Assembly (NCBI GenBank): GCA_030062745.1
Contig: CP099847.1
Span: forward strand, 26,956,923 to 27,020,922
Length of the DNA: 64,000 nucleotides
From: Capitulum mitella
Taxonomy: Eukaryota; Arthropoda; Thecostraca; Pollicipedomorpha; Pollicipedidae
Direction of reading: 5' to 3'
Shown here: positions 22,391 through 33,907 of the stretch, piece after piece
Position numbering within the stretch: the stretch's first letter is position 1
How the letters are laid out: each line of letters starts with the position of its first letter
Made by a program: the position numbers and the translations under genes
The notes under the pieces: model-generated
Told to the model about the DNA's origin: nothing
What the model saw: the letters and a program-made list of their open reading frames with translations, nothing else
The model's database searches: none

Positions 22391-23442
22391 TGCACAAGAT
22401 GAAAATATATACCCCAAAGCACAAGTGAGCTCGATCTTGTCAATCTAGTTGAACCGAAGTCAGGCGCAGGAAATGTGATATTTTGTGAATAAGGCATAAG
22501 AAAATTTGATAAGAGCTTTCACTGCATGATGAATGCGGACACCCTAATGTACAACCAAGCGAAGTCAGTTCAAATGAAGTCATCAAGGATTAACTGGTCA
22601 AGATTCAACATTCCATCTTTTCTTTAGATTTGTCCACACGATCTCAATCATATTTTGCGGGGATACATTTTCCTAGACCCCGATAACTTCGGATGACCTC
22701 AAATAACATAAGCAAGCCACCTGACTTAGGGATATATCAATGTATCTTAACTGCTAACAGCCCACTAGATTGTGCTGTGCTCGATTTTGACAAAATGTGG
22801 CATTTTCATATACTAGCCTCGGTTCACCCTGGTCAGCGTTACCAGTACGATATTTTAGCAGTACCTACCAGTACCAATACAAGTGCCAAATTTTAACCAA
22901 GAACTAGATCCGGTATTTGTACTCATAGTGAGCTAACATCACAAAACGAGGACATTTTTCAGCATGTGCGTTGACTATGCGGGAACTAAACTTCCGTTCA
23001 GTTAAGCTGAAGTCGATGCCGATTATCTGCATAGAGGAAAGAACGTACGTAAGGATAGGACGGTATTTCACGTCAAACTTCATTTTATTTCGATTTGGGC
23101 TAAGTCGATTTTAAGCCAAAAATGTTCTGAAGTTCATAGTGCATTTCACTGATGTGAAAAGAGCTGGCAAACTCAAACGCACCATTTTCCAAAAGCCAGA
23201 TGTTTTTCTGAGCAAAAGCCGAGAAGGTAAAGCTGTGCATACAGAGATACTTAGATACATACGTCTGTAATTCATGCACGCGTGTGCCATCATAAATCGA
23301 TAACTAAAACCCAAAAGTGGCGTTGGAAAGCACTGCAAATGCTAATATTTAGAAGAAACCCGACTTTCTGCTATTCATAGCTGACGGTCTAGAAAAGAAC
23401 CCATGCGCTTTTCAGCTTGTTTGTCTAGCCTTTTTTTTGCAG
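22391..23442. other. Intergenic DNA
   Basis: No gene recognised. The right end is a T-rich tract leading into the acceptor of the exon candidate at 23,443. Confidence 0.35.
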
Positions 23443-23792
23443 CCTATGCAAATAGCAGACATGCCTACTCTAGGACGGAAAGAAAGCTCCGAGCGAGGTT
23501 TATGAACCCACCCGACAGGTGGGGACACTACATCTTGGCCGGAAGTCCTACCATCGGCAGGCGCGTGTCTAACGGCTTGGCAGCCGACAGAAACAGTTTA
23601 GCACCGGCCATGTTCGTTAACAGAGGGGTGGCCTCAGGGGGAAGGGGCGCCATAAAAGTTTTTGCTGGTCTGTGTGCTGATATATCATGTCTTAAACAAA
23701 TGTCTGGCATGTCAAAGTTTACAGTTGAAATGGATGACAGGATCTTCGAGTTGAAACGAAGCCAAAACGGTAAGGAGCTTGAGGTTTGGCAG
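23443..23792 (+). CDS. Candidate internal coding exon, function unknown
   Basis: A strong acceptor (TAGCCTTTTTTTTGCAG, AG at 23,441-23,442) and a strong donor (CAG/GTACGT, GT at 23,793-23,794) bracket 350 bases in which one frame is open throughout. The codon is split after its first base at the acceptor and complete at the donor. The encoded stretch includes GRGAIKVFAGLCADISCLK and KFTVEMDDRIFELKRS; the latter half has a soluble-domain look. I do not recognise the family. The same frame is open slightly upstream of the acceptor and has an ATG at 23,403, so a first-exon reading is possible. No flanking exons were found. Confidence 0.33.
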
Positions 23793-23794
23793 GT

Positions 23795-24383
23795 ACGTTA
23801 ATGATTCATTTCTTGAAAAAGTAACCTCGCCTCGTAATGTTCATAGAGATAGATCAGAGTGGTTCTGTGGCTGTCTTCATCAGGTGTCGGCGAGATTTGT
23901 TCTCTGAATTTCTAGGCTATTAATGTTTGATATTGTCAGAATTGCTTTATGGAGGCTTGGAAACAAAATCATCCAACTCCTTTTCAACACATCATCACAT
24001 TACCACATCAACAATATTTCAACACAACACACCAAAAACGCTTTTTCAACACCAACGCTGATCATCAGTATTAAAGTATTCATTTTTATTCACTTTTGTA
24101 ATTGTGGCAAGAGCCTTTGAAGTGGACAGCACATATGTGTTAATGAGAGCTGGAAGTGTCAAAGTTTCTTACATTTTCGACAGTACTGCTGGTACAATGG
24201 AGGCTTAAAGGTAATGACTGATTTTTGATAAACAGACAGGATTGGTTTGAAACTGTGGCTGATAACGTTTCCAGTGTTCATTTTTTTCCCGAACAGTTTC
24301 CATGAACTTCAAAAGATGCGATTAATTAAACATCCAATTCTGTAGTCATCCGCCACTATCACGTAATATGGGCATACGAAGCA
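23795..24383. other. Intergenic or intronic DNA
   Basis: If the preceding exon is real this would be its downstream intron. CAACAC-rich words occur near 23,985-24,060. Nothing else recognised. Confidence 0.3.
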
Positions 24384-24540
24384 GGGACGCAGCCAGGATT
24401 TTCTTAAGGGGGAGCCCAGTGTGAACTAAAATCATGAGAAAAAATCTGTTGGTAAGACAATGTGCAATGATTTTCACAAAAATACAGGCTTAGGGGGCGG
24501 GCCCCCGGCCCTCTTTGGTTGCGCCGGTGCTACGTAGGCC
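24384..24540. mobile_element. Fragment of a GGGACGCAGCCAGG-type transposable element
   Basis: Begins GGGACGCAGCCAGGATTTT followed by AAGGGGGAGCCC, and about 100 bp later has GGGGGCGGGCCCCC and GGTTGCGCC. The word (G)ACGTAGCCA next to G-runs recurs at 37,061 and, inverted, at 62,171-62,197, so it looks like the end of a dispersed non-autonomous element. Class is unknown. Confidence 0.4.
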
Positions 24541-25480
24541 AATGGAAGCAAAGAATATTCGTTGACTGGCGCTGTTTCGTGGCGCCACACAACGTTTGGA
24601 AATAGGAAACAGCTGAATTGGACAGACGGGAGAATTGTGGGGAATCGCCTTAGACCTTTGTAAGTGTATGGTTTTGGAATATAACATATATTACAGACTG
24701 ACTTTTAAGACTGCAGGCTTTGCTATCGCTGCTCAAAACAAATGTTGAGGTGAGACATTGTCTTTAAGACAAACATTTATTGAAGATTAGGAATGACATC
24801 TGGATCCGAATTGTTACCTGAATCAAATGCCATCCCAGGATCAGTCAGTCTCTGAATCGAGGCTGACCCTCAAGTCAGGACGGATCCCTCAGTTTGTTTA
24901 AGCATGTCTTCAAGGGCACATTATACAGAGAAAATCTATTATGGGGGAAATGGAAAAGTTTCCTCTCAAAGCAATCACATCTCATGACGCTGCAGCATTG
25001 GCAATGCATTATACCATGGAGCAGATACGAATACCTTTCAAAGGACGCAAGCAAGAACTTGGAATTTCAGTTAGTATTAAATATTGGGTTTCTTTGAATG
25101 ATGCAATTTGATAAAATGATAACTGAGCAAATCGATAAAATCTGGGTAACAAAAAAGTCATACTTAATGTGCGCGGGACTTGCGGGACTAGCAACATGCC
25201 ATCCAAGGCCGCAAAACAACAGAAAATGAGTCGATCTGTCCCAAACGCGTATCACACATGGTACACCTTATGACGAACCATCCGGTCGAGCATCTACGAG
25301 CGAGAATGTCTAGACGTTCGCCGCAATAGTCGCCCTGATTACACAGAACGTTCGCCGGAGGCACTGCTGCTCTGATCACGATATACCGGACTTTTACTGG
25401 AACCTTTTCGCACCGAACGTTGTCCACAGGCGTTTGGTGAAGTCATCGCCATGATCGGTGCATCATTGTCATAATTATCA
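24541..25480. other. Intergenic DNA
   Basis: No gene recognised; short frames on both strands only. Confidence 0.3.
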
Positions 25481-25483
25481 TTG

Positions 25484-25513
25484 TCATCATCATCATCATC
25501 ATCATCATCACCA
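25484..25513 (+). repeat. (TCA)n microsatellite
   Basis: About ten uninterrupted TCA trinucleotides. Read on the minus strand it would encode poly-Asp, which explains an Asp-rich open frame there. Confidence 0.9.
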
Positions 25514-25816
25514 TCGCAATCCAATTTTTTTCGTTTGGTTTCTATATGCATTGATTTTTTATGGCCGTGCGTCTTAACCAAGAAACGTTACAGTCGTACT
25601 CTTACGCTACCTCAATACCCAACATTTTATGCGCTTGTTCTACGCCACTTAAATGAGATAAACATGGGCAAAAAAAATGTCGGCAGTCGTTAAAACCGGA
25701 TGCTGCCAGTACGTCGAAAACGTCATCAATCAAGTGCATAGTGATTTCCACGGCAACGCACATATCTGCTGGGATCAAAGACCGGAATCGGCCTTTGGTC
25801 GTTCCATGCAGTCAGA

Positions 25817-26800
25817 CCATCATGTGGTCATATGGTCAAAGCGTTAAATGCCAAAATAAGAAGAAAGGTCGGTCTGTGGCGAAAAAAAAGCGGCTGCAAC
25901 GCGTTTCGACAATTTCCCTATTCCCAAACAACTGGGAAAAGATACCACTTCGCAATATGGCTCTTAGAAAAATGGCCACGCCTCGTTGGGGCAGATCGCT
26001 ATTTCTTGGAACACGTTTTGACTGTTCAGTGAAACGGCCGACTTCAAGAGTGATAAAAATGGTGTCGCCGGATTGTGCACAATGTGCCGGATCGCGGATT
26101 GATCCGTGATTGTGCACAATTAGAACAAAATGCTTAACACGTTCAAGAAGCGGCTGGGGGATCATAAGAAGAGCTTAAATTGTGGATCATTTTTGTCTTC
26201 ATCTGTTGCTTTTTCCATCTAATGTGACTATGTTTACGTACAAGTCTAATGCCTAGTTCATGCCTTTAAAAAGAGGTTTGAATTAAGATATCATAATTCA
26301 ACTGGTGTTTTTTTTTCATATGTGCTGCCTGACTCTTGTCTGAAATGAGTTGAAAAAACGTCTAAGATCGGATAACATATACGATCAGTAAACGCCAACA
26401 GGTGCTGTACATTGAACAATTCAACAACCGCATCAGCATGTGACTTGAGTGCCATTTACCAGCAGGAAAGAATGACTATTACCATGATAAACTAATAAAA
26501 AGTTAGTTGCATAGCAGGAAGAAAAAACGCTCTGGCGTGGTCATTGAAATTTCACATGAATCAGTCTTCTGCCATTTAGTTCAAATCAGCAAAAATGCGT
26601 TGCGACAAATAACAGTTTACTCTAACACACCGTGGTTGTTTTTCTAGGAGCCCCAGCGCAAAGTGAAGTATCTTTTTTTGGTGTTTGGGAATGGAGAAAT
26701 CGTCGGAAGGCGTCATGATTGTCGTCTTTTGATCAAAGATCGGTCTTTCGTCTTATTCTGGTGTTCGGCACTTTGGCCGTATCCAGAACGCGGGCTGGTA
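25817..26800. repeat. Large inverted repeat (arms about 215 bp, spacer about 550 bp)
   Basis: The reverse complement of 25,817-26,030 aligns along its length with 26,585-26,800. Matching words in order include GTTTTTCTARGAGCC, AAGTG.AGTATCTTTT, GTTTGGGAATRGRGAAAT, GACCGACCTTTC/GATCGGTCTTTC, GTCTTATTCTGGT/CTTCTTATTTTGG and CTTTGRCC. Identity is roughly 70-75 percent by eye. Either two copies of one repeat sit head to head, or this is a fold-back (long terminal inverted repeat) element. No protein is recognised in the spacer. Confidence 0.65.
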
Positions 26801-28379
26801 GTTCAAAAGGACCAATTACCGGTTTCGGTTCCCCATCTTAGGATATTTATAAAGAAGCCGCAAAGGAACAGTAAAATCAGATTCCTGGAGGCATAAATTC
26901 CAACAGCATTTTATGGAAAACATATTTCTTTATAAACACTTGCCAAACACTGAAACGGAGCCGCGCGTTTCCATTGCACATTCCCGACGACGGCACGATA
27001 TTTTGAGTGTTGACAGCCGCGCGGTTCTCATGTGTAGCCGAATTCCTGCAGGCTGATGGGCCCTGACTGCACGGCTCGTTACGGCGTCAGATTCCGGGCC
27101 GACCGAGGCGCGGCGCTCGGCTGCCAGCCATGTGATGTTCTCAGCGGCAGAATGAGAAAACACGTGAATAAGGACGGCGATTAAAGCAAAACGGCCGAGA
27201 CGCCATGCATCATGCAGTCAAAAGCGGCCACCCGTTGAATGTTGTCACTTTTCATCACGGAGGGGCTATTTATGCATCGTGGCGCCAGGTGTTCGTCATA
27301 AAGCTGGAATATTTGTTTAGTGATGACGATCCAGGAAGCAAGGCCGGACGCAGGTTAAGGGCTCCGTTGTCCGTAATGAACGGCGTATAGAAACTGTTAA
27401 TAGAGATGCATAAAGTCGAAAAGTTAAACTTACAAAGTCTGCTTTAAGGACGTGACCCTCACGTGTATGTTTCTATCATTTATACTCTTTTGATTTGGCA
27501 TGACTAATGCAAATGCTTTTCGACTGGGCAAGCTCTATCGCTGTTCTTCGACCGTTGCGTTTCGTCAACACCAGGCATAAATATGGGCTTCCAACGGACG
27601 CATGATGATGTTTATACCACTTGAACTGCACCGGCGCACAGGCGCCGCCATGATTTTCCGAGTGGGATTGCGAGCCTACCGAAAAGCGGAGGCAATATAA
27701 AAACCTGTCTGCTGTCAGTCAAATTACAGTCCGCATCAGTACCAGTTCGAATGAATGTCTTATGCTGTAATTTTCTGGCTGTTGGTACCAATGGTTGAAA
27801 TAAGTGACGAAAAAGTTGTTTTCATGACTACCTGTTGCGAAGTGGGCTACACACTTTCACAGTCCCGTCTGTGATGGTGCCCATATATTAAGGTATAGCG
27901 GCAGGGCAATTATCCCTACTGCCCCTGCCCCTCCCCGATGGCGCCGCCACTAGCTGCAAGGCCAGTAATATGCCCGCTTACCTGACATATGACAAGGTAA
28001 TTGGGCACACGATGTACTCAGAACATTATTCCATCATTGTGCGAAATTTTAAGTTCTGCGTCTTTTGACCAGTGTTGGTGACGATGCGATTGCGCTGGAA
28101 AGTTAGCGATGAATAATTCCGGCGACCAAATGGACAATTTTGGTAAGCGAATGAGCAGCCTGATCCATGTCTGGCAACACATCAGACCTAGAAAAGGTAA
28201 GGCATGAGTAGAAACTGTGAGGAGAGTACTGGGAGACGTGAGGTTTGAGCAAATCCACTAAGGCGAAAAATCGTTCTCCGTAAGAATTACGATAAGCAGA
28301 CGGTAAGGCCACATAGTACCAGACAGCAAAACAACGAAATCTGTTAAATTCACGAGGCACGAGTAGTAAAGCTTCTCCA
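26801..28379. other. Intergenic DNA
   Basis: A somewhat GC-richer patch at 26,950-27,140 is open on the minus strand without known motifs. A strong minus-strand donor (CAG/GTAAGC) lies near 27,985 with no recognisable exon beside it. Confidence 0.3.
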
Positions 28380-28525
28380 ACGACAGTGACATTAATACTA
28401 TACATGCCATACCACATACCATACAAACCGTACCATTAATAGCATACATACCTTAAAATAATACCATTAATATCAGACGTACCTTAAAACCATAATACCA
28501 TATTATTAATACCATACCTTTATAC
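28380..28525 (+). repeat. Degenerate ACCATA/TTAAT repeat
   Basis: Repeated words CATACC, ACCATTAATA and TACCTTAAAA arranged in irregular tandem. Looks like a decayed AT-rich satellite-type repeat. Confidence 0.65.
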
Positions 28526-29126
28526 GTTTTTTTTTTACTTCATGTAGAAGCAATGTCCTTCAACATTGTAGTTTGTTTACACATGTCGGAAAGTCTTTGC
28601 TTTGAGAGCATTGTCATCAGATTAGCACTGGCTGAGTCCTGAGGTTTTCGCATCGGTCTTCATATATGCCTTTCAGGGCTGCCAGGCTACCGACACCAGG
28701 GTAGGCACGTTCGGTGAATCGCACTTCCCCTGATGGCCCACTTCGGGTACACACGTATTTACTTCCGCCCTTTGCGAGCCTATATAAGCCCGATGTCGCA
28801 CCATGCTCTCGCCATTTTCGCTTCTTGCACTCTCAGATCCATCCGTGGACTTCCGGACAGCGTGCTTTCCAAAACATGATAATTTCATGTTATAAAAAGC
28901 ACGGTAAGCATAGATATATGTAAATATCTGCACAACTCATTGCCATCAACAACAGATATATCAAAATGGGGTCGCACGCAGCCAAAAGTGTCGGCTTTGT
29001 TCGAAATGAGCGACTCACAGTTCATTCAGAACGACGGCTTGTGAAGCGAGATAGCATCGTTCTTGACTTGCGAAAAGTAAAGAATTCCATGAATGCAGTA
29101 CTGGATTTGTCTCCCATTGTGCCTAA
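28526..29126. other. Intergenic DNA
   Basis: Nothing recognised. Confidence 0.3.
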
Positions 29127-29372
29127 TCATGAGTCTGAGTGCGGATGTCTCGGGTCTGAGCCTAAATCCTTCTCAGCTTCTTTGCCACTTGGCGACTCCG
29201 TATGCAAGTCCCGCGAGTAATGCCTAAGAAAGTTCATTCCTAGTCGGAGTTCGGGACAAAAAGACCTGAGCCCGACTCTGAGTCCGAGGCATGAGTAAAA
29301 AAAGTTGCTTTCGAGTCCGATTGTGCGACGAGGAGGTCTCAGTCCGAGTCTGAATGCGAGGCATGCCCGCAA
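29127..29372 (+). repeat. Degenerate GAGTC(C/T)GAG repeat
   Basis: Multiple scattered copies of GAGTCTGAGT, GGTCTGAGCC, CTGAGTCCGAGGCATG and CAGTCCGAGTCTGAAT, with period near 6-12. The word CGAGGCATG occurs twice. An ORF across it is compositional. Confidence 0.6.
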
Positions 29373-31429
29373 AATGGCAAGGATAAGGGGACTTCCGGTT
29401 CATTAGCGTGTTTTCATTGCCGTAGTGTCATGTTATGTGAGTTTCCGGCTGAAGAATTGCAACTTGCATCTAGCCCTATCCGTCAGCCTGCCCAAAGGTG
29501 ATTGATTTATTAGCAAAAACCGAAAAGTCTGTACAAGTACCTTTACAAGTACCGAAAGTGATAATTGCACTAATACTAATGCTTCGATATCGGTATCGTT
29601 GCAAATCAGGGAGTGCAGCAGTGCTCAGAGACCTCACTTATAATGATATGCAATGCAACCATATGCAATCAGTCATATATGACGATATGTAGTAATTATA
29701 ATGATGTGTAATGATGATATGTAATGCAAGTTACAGTCACCATACACTGCAATGGCACCGGCAGTACGGCAGTGAAGTAAAATTAGACGCCGAATCGCAA
29801 AACGTGGTCGTCATTATGACATCATGGAGAGGTGACCTAACACGACCCCAAATTTCCATAGGATGACCAAATTTCCGTCAGGATGTGCACAGCTAATTTA
29901 AGAAAAGCTACTGAAAGTTTCAGGACGCTGCATTGTTTTATTTGGGAGATACCTAAGAAATGCGCCAGGGGTAGGGGGCGTTAAACGTCTCCCAGTCAAT
30001 GTCGGTTTGAAACGTTCTCTCTGTGCACTGAACGTTGCTGCCCAAAACGTTTTGGCAGTCGCAAAACAGCGAAGAATACCGATGGTCTGACGTTGCAGAA
30101 TTGGGCAATTGCTCATTTCGAAGAACATGGCTTACATCACCAACTGTATTTATTGATCTGCTGCGCCATAGTTCCACAGACTTTTGACAGGTTATGCTGA
30201 CGAAACGAGATCAACATGTGACAAGTGGGCAGTGACCCACCCTGTTGCATCATCCCTAGAGACGACATCTCTTCGTTTCCTTATTGTCTTTTGGGGTAAC
30301 TGATTCCACATTTGCAGCTGTCGTGTAGTCTGACGCTGCGGTCTATCATCCGGATGTAACCAAAGAAGTATTTGAATGTGTCATGTTCATTGCTTGTCCA
30401 GTGTGTGTTCATCATGACCAAACTTGCCTCCGCCATGATGAATGCAAGGGACTATAGCTGAACAATCAAAGCAGAAAAGGCGCTGATGTTTACAGCTATC
30501 TTGCCACGTGACGTGACGAAAGCCGGTGTAGGATCTCTTTCAAAACTGCCAGGAGCAGTGATATTTTTGGACAGTTTCTCTCCATGCGGTACCACGGACC
30601 CAATGTTAAAGCAATTCAAAGACGGTAGGACCGCTGCCAAGTTGGTATAAGACCGCCTCCATTTGTGCCGTATGGGTTACTGCGCTCATGCCGGTGCTGC
30701 TTTACTACAGTCTCATATAAACATGTGTACAGGGCATCACTTTATGAAATTGTTTTTTGAGAGGCAACACATACAAAGGAAAGGGTGCAACAAACCATCC
30801 AGAACCTCCATATGGCGCACCGTTAAGTTGCCAGATAATTGTGGCAAGGCCAATATTGGGGGCTCGGCTTGCTCCAGGTATACAAAACGGCATCCTTTCA
30901 TTCGAATGAAATGTAGACGCGAAATATGTCAAGAAATTAGGGTTTTCTGCAAAGTATTTCAGAAAAGAATTGCAGTCGTCATACGACAGTCATGTGCGTA
31001 GACATCCGGGGTGCGTCTAAGACCAATCCATGACCCACCATCCATCCACCTGTCAACATCCAGAGCTCTTTCTAGGGAAGCATGCGGTCAGTATTGGGCA
31101 ATAACAGGCACTCTGTTACGTCAGGCCTCAGCTATCTTCTGAAGATCCGATCAGCTTTTTCGTCTCTGTCAGGATGAAAGTATCTGAGGCGCTGGCAAGA
31201 CAGGGTCCTCCCCCAGAACTTGCGTGCGGTCTTCCCCTCGTCGGTACTTGTGGATTTATTGAATCCAGTGTTAGTATGATAACACTGCGTTATACCCTTT
31301 TCATCGCAAGCAGCTCCGCTACTCGTAGTGTGGACGGGATATGCGTTCGAACTTGCGAAATTTGCTTTTCTTCCATTGGTTGTATGCTTCTTCACCTAGT
31401 CAACTGCTGCTTTACATTTTCTGATTTCC
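29373..31429. other. Intergenic DNA left of the LINE relic
   Basis: Frames of 75-112 codons at 29,898-30,177 (minus) and 30,663-31,001 (plus) have no motif I can name; the latter part could be decayed upstream LINE sequence. ATGATATG-type words recur at 29,640-29,725. Confidence 0.3.
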
Positions 31430-32800
31430 AGATCTCTAAGGAATATTCCCTTGTCCATCACATCCACCAAATCCGCCATCTTTCAGACGCGTCTGATTTC
31501 AAGCCTATTTCGATTGTATCCAATTATCACGCAACTACGTGAGCACATGGTTCCAACATTTTCATGCTGACGACGTCTTCTGGACGTCGCGACACTGCTT
31601 CAGACCCAAAACTCGGCAGAAACCGCCTCGGTAATTGCCGCCGACCGCATCCGCACATCCATGGATGACGGAAACTTATTGCTTTAATGTCTGGCCACCT
31701 GGAACAAATGTTTTGATGACGGTGACCATGATGTACTTTGATCAAAACTGTATCTTTACGGCATCGATACCACTTGGTTTTGGGCCTGTCTGCGGGGTCA
31801 CATGCAAAGCGTGGTGGCGAATGACGTGCTGGGCAGGTTTTAACTCCTCGGTCGTTACCGATCAGCTATGGAGTGTTCCAAGGATCCGGTTTCAGGCCTT
31901 TTTTGCCTATTATCTGTTCGAATGTTACGCCTCTTTTCTTGGCGGATGCTGACGTCGTCCAGTATGCGGGCGATACTCAGGCTTTTGCGACAGGAAAAAG
32001 GAGCGAGACTTCTCATGCCGTATCAAGCACGGACACCCCGCTGTCCTCACTCAGTTGGTTGGTTTTGAGCGGACGTCCTGAAATTCAACGCGGTCATAGC
32101 TCACCTGATTAGCTTGGTGGCCGGAAAACTTTACGTACAACCCCAAACGTTCATGCGGCTTTTCTGAACACTGCCGTGATCCCATGAAACGAAGTCTTAA
32201 ACGTTGGACTTACCTTACTTTTTACACGTGTTTGATCTACGGCAATGACGCAGCTTTACTGACACAAAAATTCACGGATATCTTAGTCGGCCCCAAACAT
32301 ATTCGCCATCATGCCCCACGTGATGCCATGAAAACTCTCGTTGCCAACCCTGGAACAGTGATACGCCTTGTAGATGCGTTACTGTTCTCCAGTCTATGAA
32401 AACTGTTCAAAGAAAGACTCGGGTAAAACCCAGAAAATCTTTAACTTTAGCGCTCCGACTATCTATAACACGAAGAAATTCGACTAAGTATCGCGTCTGT
32501 TAGAGGCGCTGGGGTGGCTACCTGTTGATGAGCTTCTAAAGCAACAGTGACCCATGCATGTTAAGAAAAACACTGAGGAGCGGCGGCTAAGGGGCCCTCG
32601 CTGCGCGGTACGCGGCCTGCCGAACCTTTCAGGGAGCGATGGAACCGACAAGAAGGCAGTTAAGCCATCCGACGCTCGCTAAGAACTGCTGGTCAGTGGT
32701 GTTTCAATCGCATTGTGCCTTTATTCCTCGACCAGCTCTCTCATCATGCCAAGCAGCTGGAGCAACGTAGTTTCCTTAAAGAAGCAAAGAGCTATGCAAA
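31430..32800 (+). pseudogene. LINE reverse transcriptase relic (CR1/L2-like), multiply frameshifted
   Basis: Ordered reverse-transcriptase landmarks appear across changing frames. SDFKPISIVSN at about 31,490 is the start-of-RT block. AADRIRTSMDDG lies near 31,645. YGIDTTWFWACLRGHMQSV lies near 31,760. QGSGFRPFLPIICSN lies near 31,875. VQYAGDTQAF near 31,960 corresponds to the catalytic YADD box, here YAGD, so the first catalytic aspartate is lost. LLEALGWLPVDELLK is near 32,495 and LEQRSFLKEAK near 32,755 in the tail. Frameshifts and stops show it is dead. No endonuclease domain was recognised upstream, so the copy is probably 5'-truncated. Confidence 0.8.
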
Positions 32801-33872
32801 GGGGCGAATGTTTGGTGAACGTCAAATTAACGAAGCATTGAAGAACTTCACCAAGGTGTTTGAATGTTTTGCACCTTCCTTCAGGTCTCTTATCACTTTT
32901 CAGCCACTTGTTTCGCCTCCATCTTTTACGAGTTAACCACCTTGATTAGAAACGTAACAGCCATCCCCGTGGAGGACCTTCCACAATGTGAATACGATAT
33001 GATACAATGCCATGCAATGCTTACCTGGGACGTCAAGGCCATTCCAACTTTGAAATTTTTGTTCGCACTCCTCGTGGAAAATTGCGACTGATTTCAAGCA
33101 AGCAGAAATCTGGTATCATCTCAGTGCAATATTTGTGTGGTTCAGAAATATATGTTGGTCAAATCGCAGATAATGAATTTGTAACGGAAAGGTTGGCTTA
33201 CCTTTCTATCTTTTAAACGTTCTGTGGCTAGCCCTACCAAGTCAGTTTTCGCTCCTACACCTATGATGACAATTTTTTGCTTGTTCTTTGAATTGCATGG
33301 GAACGCCGTTGTTTTACAGCTCACTAGTTGCTACAAGCCTGGTTTGTCTAAATGTAGCGCAGGCTTCGCTGTTGAGTTGAGCCTTCATTAGCTGAACGCG
33401 AACCTCCGACGCGACAAGCTGCTTGAGTCTCTGACGCCATTGGTCGAAACGGCATAATCTACCGTTTGATAGCGTGATATGATGAAAAGGGACAGAAAAA
33501 AACATCAGCAACCACTGGAAATACGACGATTTGTGAAGTACAACAGCATGGTAAACTATTCTCCTCATATGGTCGCCTCTCACGATTGGTCAGCAATCGT
33601 TTCGGTCCATCCAACCTTCAGCGTAGGAACGTTTTAAATATTAGCATGGTCAGGGTCATTTTCAGGAAATTGTTTTCCAGACCATTGTAACACCATACAG
33701 CTCGTGTTTTCATTTCGTCACGGTCCGAGAACGGCCATAATCCTGTGGTGCCATCACTCAACCGGAAATTGAACGAGAAGACTTTACGACAGGTTCTCCT
33801 GTAATTTTATCACAACACCCTAAGATCGCATCAAGCTAATGGGCTTTATGTTAAGTAAGGGCTTTATGTTGA
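32801..33872. other. Intergenic DNA
   Basis: Short frames only. GGGCTTTATGTT is directly repeated at 33,840-33,869. A strong minus-strand donor (CAG/GTAAGC) lies near 33,027 without a recognisable exon. Confidence 0.3.
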
Positions 33873-33907
33873 TTAGAGGCCTCCAAATATTGGAAGTCTC
33901 TAATCAT
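33873..33907. repeat. Hairpin, 16-bp arms, 3-bp loop
   Basis: GATTAGAGGCCTCCAA, loop ATA, then TTGGAAGTCTCTAATC. Fourteen of sixteen positions pair, the two exceptions being transitions. Could be a transposon end or an RNA stem; function unknown. Confidence 0.75.

Noticed and set aside
25484-25513. Poly-aspartate coding region
   Set aside because: It is simply the minus-strand reading of a TCA microsatellite.
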